From assembly GCF_000186865.1 (NCBI RefSeq), contig NW_008705611.1:153485-213184 (forward strand): 59,700 nt of DNA, in the 5' to 3' direction. The position numbers and the translations under genes were made by a program. This document shows positions 1-8,631 of the stretch, one piece after another; the first letter of the stretch is position 1; each line of letters begins with the position of its first letter. The notes beneath the pieces were generated by a model. That model was not told the DNA's origin and searched no databases. It saw only the letters and a program-made list of their open reading frames with translations. The DNA is from Aureococcus anophagefferens. Lineage: Eukaryota; Sar; Pelagophyceae; Pelagomonadales; Pelagomonadaceae.

Positions 1-842
1 ATGAGGGCACCATGACCTCCTGGCCGCGTTCGTGGCGCGTGTCGTCGCCGTGGCGGCCCCGCAGCGAGCGCCACGAGTCGGCGGCGTCGAAGGGCGTCTC
101 GGGCGTCGACCTGCTGGCCGCCGGACCCTCGAGATCGCACAGATCGCGTCCGAACGGCCCGAAAAAGACGTCGCCGGCGTGGACCGTCGACACCCGAAAA
201 CGCCGTCTCGCGAAAGGTGTGGATTTTCGCGTCGGTGGTGTCCGAGGCGTCCGTGGGCACGGTGTGAGTCGAAACGAACTCGCAGAGCCGCGAGACGGCG
301 ACGTCTTTTCGATATGCACAGGCCGTGAAGATCCGGCCCGACGCGCTCAGCCGTCCGAACGCGGGTCCCGGGACATGTGCGGGCCCTCGCCGTCGGAAAG
401 GTGGCGTCCAGACGCGAGACATATCGTACCGCAACGCCGCCTCGCGCGCACTTCGCTGGCTGGAGGCTCTGCAGCAGCTCGCGGCGCCGGTTTCGGCGAA
501 GGCATTCGTCGCGCTCGATATGCACATCGGCAGGAAATCTCGAAGCGGTCGAGAGTGGCGACGATGCGTTGCAGGGAGCTCACCTAAGCCTTGGAGAAGG
601 CGAGACGATGCGCAGCTCCCGGCCTCGCGCCGGTCCGGACGAAGCGCAGCTCGTGCTCGGCGTGCCGTGCATCAGCCCAGCGAAAATCACGTTTTTGGAG
701 CGTGCTGCGCGCGCGCGAAGACGTGCGCGAGTGAGCTGAGAAGGTCGTGGCGGACGGCCAGCATCCATGAGAGATCAGCGGGACCGAAGCGCACGTCGGC
801 GGGTGCCACGGCGCGCCGGCGCCGGCGCCGGGACGAGATCAG
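1..842. other. Left-edge region without a supported gene
   Basis: I see no convincing coding region here. The open frames lack family matches and have no coherent codon use. The N-terminal exons of the MATE transporter that follows must lie here or beyond the left edge. A plausible 3' splice site (gagatcag) ends at about 842, just before the first frame that reads as MATE sequence. Confidence 0.5.
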
Positions 843-2123
843 CGGGTTGGTGTTGACGGTGCAACAAACCGGCCCTTATGGGGCATCGGCAGCGGCTTCG
901 ACACGCTGGCGCCGCAGGCCTGGGGCGCGGACGAGCGGCGGAAGCTCGGCGTCACGGCGCAGCGCGTCCTCGCGATCCTCGTCGTCGCCGTCTGCGCTCC
1001 GGTCGTCGCCGTCTGGCTCAACGCGTCGTCCATCTTGCTCGCCGCGGGCCAGGACCGGCGCGTGGCGCTCAAGGTCGAGAGCTTCGCGCGCATCCGCGTC
1101 CCGGGCCTCTTCGCGCAGGCGCCCGTGTGCGTGATCACGTCGACCCTGACGGCCATGGGCAAGACGCGGGCGCTCCTCGCGCTGAACGTGCTGTCCGTGG
1201 TCGCGAGCGGCGGCCTGAACTGGCTCTTCATCTCCGCGCGGAGCCCGCTGAGCGGCGCGCTGTCGCCCGTCGACGGCAGCGCGCTGGCGTCGACGTGCGT
1301 CGACATCGCCGGCGCGTTCGTGCTCTCCCTGGTCGTGTTTCGCGACGGGGACTGCCGCGACTGCTGGCCGGGCTTCGACGCGAGGCGCTGCTTCCGCGGC
1401 TGGGGCCCCTACCTCGCGCTGGCCGTGCCGTCGCTCGTCATGGTCATCATCGAGTGGTGGAGCTGGGACTGCGTGAACCTGCTCGCGGGCCTCGTCCGCG
1501 ACCCGCGGACGGCGCTCGCGGCGAACGCGCTCCTCGGGAACGTCATCTCGCTCGCCTACTGCCTCCCCTTCGGGCTGCAGGCCGGGACGCGCACGCTCGT
1601 CGGGAACGCGCTCGGCGCGCAGAAGCCGGAGGAGGCGAAGCGTGCGGCGTCCGTCGGCGCGGTCCTCGGCGTCGGCGCCATGGGGGCGCAGGCGCTCGCG
1701 CTGTACGCGGGGCGCCGCGTCTGGTCGACGCTCTTCGAGGGCGAGCGGGCGGTCGGCGACGCCGTGGCGCGGCTCCTGAAGTTCGTCGTCTTCTTCGCGG
1801 CGGGCGACGGCGTCCAGCTCGTCCTCTCGGGCATCGTCACGGGCGCGGGCAAGCAGAAGGTCACGACGCCCATCCTCTTCTTCAACTACTGGCTCCTGGG
1901 TCTGCCGCTGGGCGCCGTCTTCGCGTTCCACTTCCACGAGGGGCTCCTCGGTCTGTGGAAGGGCATGTGCCTGGCGGTCTGGCTCCACGTCGTTGCCTAC
2001 GTCGCCATCGCTTTCTCCGGCCGCCGGCTCGTCTCCTTCGCCATCGACTACCCCGCGGCGGCGGCCGAGGCCGCGGCGCGCCTCGAGGCCGAGCGCCCCC
2101 CCGAGGGCGCTAACGGGACTTAG
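843..2123 (+). CDS. MATE-family multidrug/metabolite efflux transporter (5'-partial)
   Basis: Membrane antiporter of the MATE family, which exports organic cations or metabolites in exchange for protons or sodium. The readable part is about 426 residues and holds the end of the first six-helix half plus the second half. A conserved segment near the start reads GIGSGFDTLAPQAWGA, matching the family's 'DTL-QA-GA' loop after helix 2. It is followed by a WLN..ILLAAGQD segment typical of MATE helix 3/4. Several hydrophobic helices follow, with the second-half counterpart AGTRTLVGNALGA. The N-terminal helices and start codon are not resolved; an upstream intron probably ends near 842. The TAG stop at 2121-2123 overlaps the stop codon of the convergent DUF6816 gene. 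The family call is secure and the substrate unknown. Confidence 0.85.
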   Translation, partial: RVGVDGATNRPLWGIGSGFDTLAPQAWGADERRKLGVTAQRVLAILVVAVCAPVVAVWLNASSILLAAGQDRRVALKVESFARIRVPGLFAQAPVCVITSTLTAMGKTRALLALNVLSVVASGGLNWLFISARSPLSGALSPVDGSALASTCVDIAGAFVLSLVVFRDGDCRDCWPGFDARRCFRGWGPYLALAVPSLVMVIIEWWSWDCVNLLAGLVRDPRTALAANALLGNVISLAYCLPFGLQAGTRTLVGNALGAQKPEEAKRAASVGAVLGVGAMGAQALALYAGRRVWSTLFEGERAVGDAVARLLKFVVFFAAGDGVQLVLSGIVTGAGKQKVTTPILFFNYWLLGLPLGAVFAFHFHEGLLGLWKGMCLAVWLHVVAYVAIAFSGRRLVSFAIDYPAAAAEAAARLEAERPPEGANGT

Positions 2124-2899
2124 TCGGGCCGCGCGAGCGCGAGGCGGCTCTTGACGACCAAGACCGGGCTCGCGCCGTTGAGGTCGCCGAAGCCCGTGGC
2201 CGTGGGGTCGTAGACCGACAGGATCTCGAGGCCGAGGATCGACGAACCGTCCCACTTGTATTTCGCCTGCACGCGGCGCGCGAGGATCGTCGGCACCGCC
2301 GCCGTGCCGCCGCCGGCGACGGCGATCCTCGAGTACTCCGAGGACCCGAATGCGCCGGGCCCGGGCTCCTCGAAGGACCGCTTCGTGACCTTGAGCTCCA
2401 GCAGGCTCCCGCCGGCGCCCTCGAGCGTGCAGACGTTCGGGTTCGACGGCTCCCAGCGCGCCTTGGCGCTCGCGTAGCCCGCGCCGAAGGCGCCCGCGGC
2501 CGCGCGCCGCTCGGCCTCGAAGCCCCGGTCCGCGACGACGTGCAGCCCGTCGCCGTAGGCGAGGTAGCGCGTCTCGTAGGCCTCCGTTTGCGGCGTGGCG
2601 AGAAAGAGGTTCGCGAGCTTGGCGGCGTCGTCGCCGAGCGGCCGCGTCTCGCTCGCGACCTCGCGCGACACGCGCCAGCGGCCTTTAAACGGGTCCGCGG
2701 GGAAGAGCACGTCCGGCGGGCCGAGGCCGGGAATGTTCGACGCGGCCTTGCGCACCGTCTCGGCCGGCGCGTCGGCGACGGCGGCGAAGGGTGCGGCGAG
2801 CGTTGCGCCGCCGATCGTCGTGCAGACGTCGCGGCGATTGATTTGCAATGCGCCGGCCTGATTCAGTGCCTGCGCGACTACGAAGAGACTGAATCGCAT
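2120..2899 (-). CDS. Plastid thylakoid-type DUF6816 protein
   Basis: About 259 residues from the ATG at 2899; an in-frame ATG at 2950 is possible but adds a low-complexity leader. The N-terminus looks like a bipartite plastid signal: a hydrophobic stretch (MRFSLFVVAQAL), then a twin-arginine stretch (NRRDVCTTIGGATLAAP) ending in ADA. This would suit import into the thylakoid lumen. The mature part opens with SNIPGLGPPDVLFPADPF and then KGRWRVSREV, which I recognise as the start of DUF6816. That family is found in cyanobacteria, plants and algae, and its role is not settled. The gene is intronless. Its stop codon shares bases with the stop of the convergent MATE gene, so the two transcripts must overlap at their 3' ends. 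Confidence 0.7.
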   Translation of the reverse strand: MRFSLFVVAQALNQAGALQINRRDVCTTIGGATLAAPFAAVADAPAETVRKAASNIPGLGPPDVLFPADPFKGRWRVSREVASETRPLGDDAAKLANLFLATPQTEAYETRYLAYGDGLHVVADRGFEAERRAAAGAFGAGYASAKARWEPSNPNVCTLEGAGGSLLELKVTKRSFEEPGPGAFGSSEYSRIAVAGGGTAAVPTILARRVQAKYKWDGSSILGLEILSVYDPTATGFGDLNGASPVLVVKSRLALARPD

Positions 2900-3126
2900 T
2901 GCGGTGGCCTGTGTGCAAGCGATGCGAGGGCGCACGATGCGAGGGCGCATCGTCAGGCCCCAAGTTCAGTTAAAACGATGCCGTCGATCTTGCAGAATAG
3001 TTAAGGCTCTCCGCGCGCGGACGAGAGGCTGCCCCTGTTCGGGAGTACCTGTTGGCAGCGCAGCCACTGTTGGCAGCGGCGGGCGCCCCCTGGAGCAGCA
3101 GCAGGCCCCCCAAGAGTAGCCGAAGA

Positions 3127-3885
3127 ATGGCCTCCCTGCTCGACGGGCAGATCGCGACTCTCGCAAAGAACAGCCGCGACGCGGACCTCCACAGCGGCAA
3201 GGGCGCCAAGCAGGGCGACGTCGACAGCAAATTCCGCGGCAACTGGAACTACGCGTCGCGCACGCCGACCTTCAACGCGTTCCAGTTCCTGCCGACGCCG
3301 CCGCCGCAGAAGCCTCGAAAAGCCCCGGCGCCGCCGGTGGTCGAGGAGTGCGAGGACGCCGTCGCGGGCCTGACGCTCGCCCCGGCCGTGAGCGTCGAAG
3401 AGCCCGTCGAGGAGCTCGCGGCGGAGCCCGAGGGCGACCTCCTGGAGGACCCGCCGCGGGACGCGGACGTGCTCTGCACGATCCGTGATCGCAACGGCAA
3501 CTACCGCGGCTACATCGCGAAGGACGGCGAGTGCCGCAACAACCGGGATACGCTGCTGGGCTTCATCAACGAGGAGAGCGGCCAGTGCGGCACCGCCGAC
3601 GAGGAGTACCTCGGCTGCATCTCCGACCAGAGCGCCTTCAACAACTCGGACTGCGTCATCGAGGACGCGATCGACGAGAAGTGCGGCACCCTGGACATGG
3701 GCACGGGCTACATCAAGGACTTCAACGATCGGATCGTGGCGGAGCTCACGCACAGCGGCGTCTGCACGGGCCACGCCGGGAGCTACCTCGGCGAGTTCGA
3801 GGGCTTCTCCTTCAACCAGATGAAAATCGTCGCGCTCTACCTCATGCTCGTCGACCCGGGGATGTTGAACGAGGTCGAGGGGTAG
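3127..3885 (+). CDS. Hypothetical protein with short Gly/Tyr beta repeats
   Basis: I do not recognise a named family. The 252-residue frame is read from the ATG at 3127; no ATG lies further upstream in frame. The first 120 residues are basic, then proline- and acid-rich and probably disordered. The C-terminal half holds four or five short imperfect repeats with the pattern G-x-x-x-G-Y-I or L-G-F-I followed by an acidic turn (GNYRGYIAKDGEC, DTLLGFINEESGQC, EEYLGCISDQ, GTGYIKDFNDRI, GSYLGEFEGF). This looks like a small beta-repeat fold. Six or seven cysteines fall in this half, yet no signal peptide is visible. Two copies of ctgttggcagc lie 45-80 bp upstream of the start. The stop is 16 bp from the stop of the convergent CCDC174-like gene. 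Confidence 0.7.
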   Translation: MASLLDGQIATLAKNSRDADLHSGKGAKQGDVDSKFRGNWNYASRTPTFNAFQFLPTPPPQKPRKAPAPPVVEECEDAVAGLTLAPAVSVEEPVEELAAEPEGDLLEDPPRDADVLCTIRDRNGNYRGYIAKDGECRNNRDTLLGFINEESGQCGTADEEYLGCISDQSAFNNSDCVIEDAIDEKCGTLDMGTGYIKDFNDRIVAELTHSGVCTGHAGSYLGEFEGFSFNQMKIVALYLMLVDPGMLNEVEG

Positions 3886-3901
3886 TCCGAGTATGAGTCA
3901 T

Positions 3902-4684
3902 TTACGCCGCGCCGTCGTCGTCGTCGTCCCGGGCCGCCAGCCGCGCGCGCAGCGCGACGAGCCCCTTGACGCGCGCGTCGCGCGCGGCCGCGCGCGCGGG
4001 CGCCGCGGCGCGCTCCTTCTCCGCCTCGGCGTGGATCTCGTCGAGGTGGCCCTTGGCGGACCGGTGGAGCGTCTTCTCCCACTGCGACTTGACGCCGCCG
4101 TCCACGGGGGCCGGCGCGTCCTCGGCCGGCGGCGCCGCGCGCCGCGCGGCGACCTCGAGCATCTCCTTGACGGTCCCGCCGTCGGGCGCCGGCGCCGCGT
4201 CGCCCCGGCTCCAGGCCCAGCGCGTGCCGCCGCCGTGGTCCTCGTCCGCGACGCGCGCGCGCGGCGGCGCCGCGCCGGGCGGCAGCTCGCGGCCGAACTC
4301 GTCGACGGGCGGACCCGGCGGCGCCGCGGCGCCGCCCCCGAAGTCGACGAGGAGCTCCGCGGGCGCGCGCGCCTCGCCGGCCCTTAAGTCCTCGTAGAGC
4401 TGCGCCTTGGCCGCGAGCTTCCGCCGCGAGAGCGCCTCGCGCTCGTCCTCCTCCGCGTCGCGCGGCGCCGCCGCCTCGCGCTTCCTCGCGAGCTTCGGCC
4501 GCTTGCGCCCGGCGTTGTCGAGGTCGTCGGCGCCGCCGCGCCGCGCCGTCGCCGTGCCCCGCGCGTACTTGCGCCCGCCGCCGGAGGCCTGGGCCGCGGC
4601 GTCGAGGGACGTCTTGAAGACCTGCGACTTGAGGCCCGCCATGGAGCCCTTCGGCGCCTCGATCTTCTTCGCCTTCGACGGCAT
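3902..4684 (-). CDS. CCDC174-like nuclear protein
   Basis: A 260-residue charged protein, read from the ATG at 4684; a second ATG at 4717 would add 11 residues. The N-terminus (MPSKAKKIEAPKGSMAGLKS) resembles the start of CCDC174 proteins, where a lysine-rich leader precedes 'SLVDLKAELF'. Further on come KLAAKAQLYEDLRAGE, LLVDFGGG and VDEFGRELP, in the same order as the family's 'K..LYEKL..G', 'LLVDF' and 'DEFGR'. The C-terminus is a basic/acidic helix ending in DDDDDGAA. CCDC174 associates with the exon junction/splicing machinery in animals, so a role in RNA processing is an inference. It is shorter than the human protein (about 467 residues). The gene is intronless. Confidence 0.55.
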   Translation of the reverse strand: MPSKAKKIEAPKGSMAGLKSQVFKTSLDAAAQASGGGRKYARGTATARRGGADDLDNAGRKRPKLARKREAAAPRDAEEDEREALSRRKLAAKAQLYEDLRAGEARAPAELLVDFGGGAAAPPGPPVDEFGRELPPGAAPPRARVADEDHGGGTRWAWSRGDAAPAPDGGTVKEMLEVAARRAAPPAEDAPAPVDGGVKSQWEKTLHRSAKGHLDEIHAEAEKERAAAPARAAARDARVKGLVALRARLAARDDDDDGAA

Positions 4685-4953
4685 CAACGCGCTCTCGGTG
4701 TTCCATCCTAAGGACATGGTGGAGAGCTGGACGGTGGCCGCGGAGGCCGCGGGTGTGGAGCTCGAGCTGGCGGCGGCGGCCGCGGCGCTGGAGGCGGCGG
4801 CCGAGCTGCGGGTGTGGAGCTCGAGGGGCGCCGGCGGTCGACGTCGACCGGGCCGCGCGCGCGCGATTTCGGCCTCGGCGCCTGCCACGTCCTCGCTCGC
4901 GCCGACCCAGCATAATTCCTCAGTACCCCCGGGCCTTACCCGCGGCTCCGCCC

Positions 4954-6060
4954 TCAGTGCATCTTGAACTTCATCTTGATGTCCATGAACTTGGAGTGTT
5001 GCCTCGAGAGCGTGGAGTGCGTCGGGATGTTGGCGAGGCGCATGGACCAGTGGGAGTCCTGCTTGAGGGGGAGGATGGGCGCCGTGCCGCCGAGGGGCGA
5101 CGACGACGCCGCCGTGACCTCGGACAGCGAGCGGAAGACGGGCTGGCCGTCGTCGGACTCGAAGAGGCGGTCCGCGGTCCGCGCGCGGTCCATGAGCGGG
5201 TAGCGCTCGCCGCCGCCGTGGCTCAGCCGCTCGCCGAACTTCATGCGCTGGAGCTGGCGCGCGGAGAAGTTGTACTCGAGCCGCGGCACGATGGACTTGA
5301 CGGACTCGTTGTCTTCCGGCGGCCGGCCCATCTGGAAGCCCCGGTTCCGCCCGAGGCTGCTGTAGCCGCCGATGGTGCGGTAGCTCCGCAGCCACGTCGC
5401 GATGGACCCGTCGGAGTGGCTGTGGCGCAGCGTGATCGTCGCGGGCTCGCGCGGCAGCGCCGTCGGGCTCACGGGCGCGGTCCGCACGGACGCGGCGTCG
5501 CCGAAGCTGCCGCGGCTCGGCGAGTTGGCTTTCCGCGTCTCCGGGCCCGGCGTGCCGCCGTCGGGGGGCGGCGGGCTCCGGAAGCCCTCGACGAGCTGCT
5601 TGTCGACGGCCTCGATGATGACGTGGTCGATCTTGTTCGACTCGAGGCGCCGCATGAAGGACGCGAACTCCTCGATGGTCACGGAGTTGTCGCCGTTGCG
5701 GTCGAGCACGCTCCAGACGAGGCGCAGCTCCCGCGGCGCCATCTCGAGCTTCGACACCTCGAGCTCCTTGTAGACGACGTAGCGCAGCTCGTCGAACGTG
5801 ATGTCGCCGCTGTTGTTCTTGTCGTAGTTCTTGAAGAGCTTGTACCAGGACCCGTTGATCGTCGCGTTCTTCGCCATCTGCCGCCGGATGCGGTCCGTCA
5901 GGCGCCGCACCTTCTTGATGAGCGCCGTGCGCGCCTCGCCCATGCCGCGCAGCCGCTCGAGGTCGGCGCCCTCGTAGATGGACGTGCTGATGTCGCCCTC
6001 GTCGAGCTGCTTCTGCCGCCGGCCCGCGGACTGGGCCCGCATGCTCGGCCGCCCCAGCAT
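4954..6060 (-). CDS. EF-hand calcium-binding protein
   Basis: A 368-residue protein with two canonical EF-hands. Loop 1 is DKNNSGDITFDE at about residues 80-91 and loop 2 is DRNGDNSVTIEE at about 120-131; both keep the acidic residues at positions 1 and 12, so calcium binding is likely. Before them lies a basic helical region (residues 34-66). After them comes a long, serine- and arginine-rich tail without a recognised domain, ending in a lysine-rich FMDIKMKFKMH. No signal peptide or membrane segment is seen. Similar EF-hand proteins with long tails are common in flagellated protists, but a flagellar role here is only a guess from the dynein gene in the same window. The start at 6060 is the first in-frame ATG. 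Confidence 0.8.
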   Translation of the reverse strand: MLGRPSMRAQSAGRRQKQLDEGDISTSIYEGADLERLRGMGEARTALIKKVRRLTDRIRRQMAKNATINGSWYKLFKNYDKNNSGDITFDELRYVVYKELEVSKLEMAPRELRLVWSVLDRNGDNSVTIEEFASFMRRLESNKIDHVIIEAVDKQLVEGFRSPPPPDGGTPGPETRKANSPSRGSFGDAASVRTAPVSPTALPREPATITLRHSHSDGSIATWLRSYRTIGGYSSLGRNRGFQMGRPPEDNESVKSIVPRLEYNFSARQLQRMKFGERLSHGGGERYPLMDRARTADRLFESDDGQPVFRSLSEVTAASSSPLGGTAPILPLKQDSHWSMRLANIPTHSTLSRQHSKFMDIKMKFKMH

Positions 6061-6201
6061 GGCCCCGCGCAGGCGCCGACGGAGAGGAACCTCTCGATGT
6101 AGCGCAGCCCCGAGAGAAGCAGCCCGCCGAGCATGTATCTTCCTGCGCGGATGAGGTGCGGGGCACCATTAGCCTGGGCCGGGCGCGGCGCCACCGGGTG
6201 T

Positions 6202-7366
6202 CTAGGCGCGGCGCTTGTCGAGGAAGCCCTTGGCGTCGAGCTTCGTCGCGAGGAGCGACAGGTCGCCCTCCGTGAGGTCCTTCTTCGGCAGGCGGCTCGG
6301 CCCCACATCCATGCCGACGGCCTTCATGAGCGCCTTCTGCACGTTCTTCGCCTGCGTCTCGTACTGGGCGAAGTAGGTGCAGAGGTCCGCGTTCCTCGCC
6401 TGCGCTTCGAGGGCGCCGGCCGTGTCGCCCGCGGCCCAGAGGCGGAGCGCGTCGCGGAGCGTCGGCGAGTAGCCGATCGTCGACGACACGGCCGCGGCCG
6501 CGCCCATGGCCAGCGCGGACAGCGCCATCTCGTCGCGGCCGTAGAGCATGTTGTACTTGCCGCCGCCGACGGCGACGCAGCGCTGGAAGTCCATGAGGTT
6601 GTAGTCCTACGAAGGGACGATCGGATATTCGCGAAGGGAACGACGGCGCGGCGGCCGCGCCGTGAACTTGATGCCCATGAGCGTCGGGATCGCGCCGGAC
6701 GCGTCCGCCTGCTCGAGGAACGTGTGCGCGGCGCCGGGCAGTACGCCCGTGTCGTCGGGGAAGTGGTAGTACCTGCCGCGCGCGGCGTCGCGTTCCCGGC
6801 CGGACGCGGAAAAAACGCCGGCGCGCGGACCAGAAGGGCAGCTCCGGCGCGGCGGCCGCCACGGGCGCGAGGAACTCGATGAGCGAGTCGACCGTGGGCT
6901 TGAAGTAGACCGGCGTCATGGACACGATGCCCCTGCAGCCCTTGACGGTGCCCGCGTGGCGCGCGAGCTCGATCGAGTCGACGATGGACTCGGAGCCGAT
7001 GTGCATGTAGACGTTGAGCTTGAGCGGCGCGGCCGCGGCGACCCAGGCCTCCAGGAGCGCCTCGCGCTCCGCGACGGTCAGCGACAGCGACTCGCCGTTC
7101 GAGCCCGCGGGCATGACGTTCGAGATGTTGCGCGCGGCGACGAACTCGGCGTAGGCGGGCACCTTCCCGAGGTCGAGGCTCATGCCGTCGGCGGCCATGG
7201 GCGTGTACCTAGCAATTATGTGTTCCCGGCTACCATCGTCGGGGCTGCCAGACGCTGGCGCAGCGTACACAGCGATCATCTCGCCGTGGATGCCGTGGTC
7301 GTTGCGGTCGAAAGCTGTTGAGATGCCGAGGACGACGAGGAGCGCGAGCTTGGCCATCATCATCAT
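6202..7366 (-). CDS. N-acetylneuraminate lyase-like aldolase (DapA/NAL superfamily), 4 exons
   Basis: Predicted class I aldolase that cleaves sialic acid to pyruvate and N-acetylmannosamine, or a related reaction. Exons, in order of transcription, are 7366-7269, 7208-6831, 6772-6661 and 6606-6202. They sum to 993 nt, exactly 331 codons. Introns are 60, 58 and 54 nt; the first two are GT-AG, the third GC-AG. Splicing restores the family blocks AVYTPMAADG, PAGSNGESLSLTVAER, PFWYYHFPDDTG and GIKFTDYNLMDFQRC. The catalytic Schiff-base lysine is K194 in GIKFT, directly before the GC-AG intron. A hydrophobic N-terminus (MMMMAKLALLVVLGISTA) suggests secretion or organelle entry, unusual for this cytosolic family. 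The substrate could instead be another 2-keto acid. The 147-bp gap to the next gene is a divergent promoter. Confidence 0.85.
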
Positions 7367-7513
7367 CTTGTGGTCACGAGCGCTAGTGGATGGGCAGCAG
7401 AATCGCGAGCGCTCTGCGAGAAGACACGACTCGCGGGCTGCTGGGTTGCACTGCATCATACATTCAACACCAACTCGAAGCGGGAGAGCATGGGGATAGC
7501 ATGGGGATCTAGC

Positions 7514-8623
7514 ATGGGGCGGATCGCACTCCTTCTCAGCGCAGCCTACGCACTTGCGCCGCTCGCGCCGCGCCGCCGCACCACGCGACTCTCCAAGGGC
7601 GCCTTTCCCGAGCAGGAGTTCAGCGCGACGCCGCGGCGGTCGCTGCGCGGCGTCTGGCGGCTGCGGCGCACGTGCGACGAGGACCGCCACGGCATCGACG
7701 ACATCGTCGTCACGCTCAAGGCGTCGGGCACGTTCTCCGCGGCCTACTTTCCCAGCGCGCCCGCGGCCGAGGACGTCGCGAGGACGCGCGAGGCGTTCGC
7801 GGCGAAGCTCAGCGGCCGCTGGTACTCCGACGGCGACGACCGCGAGGTGCGCCTGGCGCGCTTCGAGCGCCAGTCGCCCGTCGAGTGGTACACGGCGACG
7901 CCCGCGGACGACGCGCTCCTCGGCGCGTTCACGGGCCACGTGACCTACGGCGCGAGCTCGCCCGAGTGGATCGGCCGCTTCGAGATGGAGCCGCTGTGGC
8001 CCGACACGCACGCGGCGCTGCCGCCGCCGCCGGAGCGAGCGCCGCGCTTCCGAAACGCCGACGCCGTCGGCAGCTGGTACCTGGTCTGCCGCGGCGGTAC
8101 CTCGTCTGAGGACGCCGTGCTCTACGACCTGCGGTTGTACGCGAACCGCACGTGGGAGACGGTCGACGGCTTCGACGGCTCCGCGTCGCGGCGCGAGGCG
8201 GGCGTCGCCGTGAACCGGCGGCTCGGCGCCGAGTCCATGCGCGGCGTCCTCGGCCTCGAGCGGGCGGCGGCGAAGGAGACGCGCGCGGGCCGCGACTTCC
8301 TGCGCGCGGCCCTGGGCGAGGACGGCTCCGAGGAGCGCGCGGCGAAGCTCGCGGGCACCTGGGACCTCTTCGACGAGGACGACGGCCTCGACTTCTTCGC
8401 CGGCGCGCCGGGCGAGGGCCGGTCCGTCTTCCTCTGGTGCCGCCGCTTCGGGAACGGCGCGACGCGCGTGTCGTCGGGCGTCACCATCGACAGCGACCTC
8501 CTCTTCGTCGGCGTCGTCGACGGCGACGGCACCGCGGCGGCCGCGGAGGGCGTCCTCTCCGTCGGCTGGAACACGGAGCCCTGCTTCGTCGGCGGCTTTA
8601 CGATGACGCGCGCGGACGCCTAA
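7514..8623 (+). CDS. Secreted or plastid-targeted hypothetical protein with W-containing beta domains
   Basis: I do not recognise the family. The frame is about 369 residues from the ATG at 7514; an in-frame ATG at 7490 is also possible. A short hydrophobic leader (MGRIALLLSAAYALAPLAP) followed by basic residues suggests entry into the secretory pathway or a complex plastid. The body seems to hold repeated beta units, each starting with a tryptophan: LRGVWRLRR, LSGRWYSDGDD, VGSWYLVCRGG and LAGTWDLFDEDD. Each is followed by a strand-rich segment. The arrangement recalls lipocalin-like or DUF barrels, but I cannot name one. The start region shows three close copies of agcatgggg (about 7487-7519). 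The stop lies 8 bp from the stop of the convergent SEC14 gene. Confidence 0.75.
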   Translation: MGRIALLLSAAYALAPLAPRRRTTRLSKGAFPEQEFSATPRRSLRGVWRLRRTCDEDRHGIDDIVVTLKASGTFSAAYFPSAPAAEDVARTREAFAAKLSGRWYSDGDDREVRLARFERQSPVEWYTATPADDALLGAFTGHVTYGASSPEWIGRFEMEPLWPDTHAALPPPPERAPRFRNADAVGSWYLVCRGGTSSEDAVLYDLRLYANRTWETVDGFDGSASRREAGVAVNRRLGAESMRGVLGLERAAAKETRAGRDFLRAALGEDGSEERAAKLAGTWDLFDEDDGLDFFAGAPGEGRSVFLWCRRFGNGATRVSSGVTIDSDLLFVGVVDGDGTAAAAEGVLSVGWNTEPCFVGGFTMTRADA

Positions 8624-8631
8624 ATTAGGAC

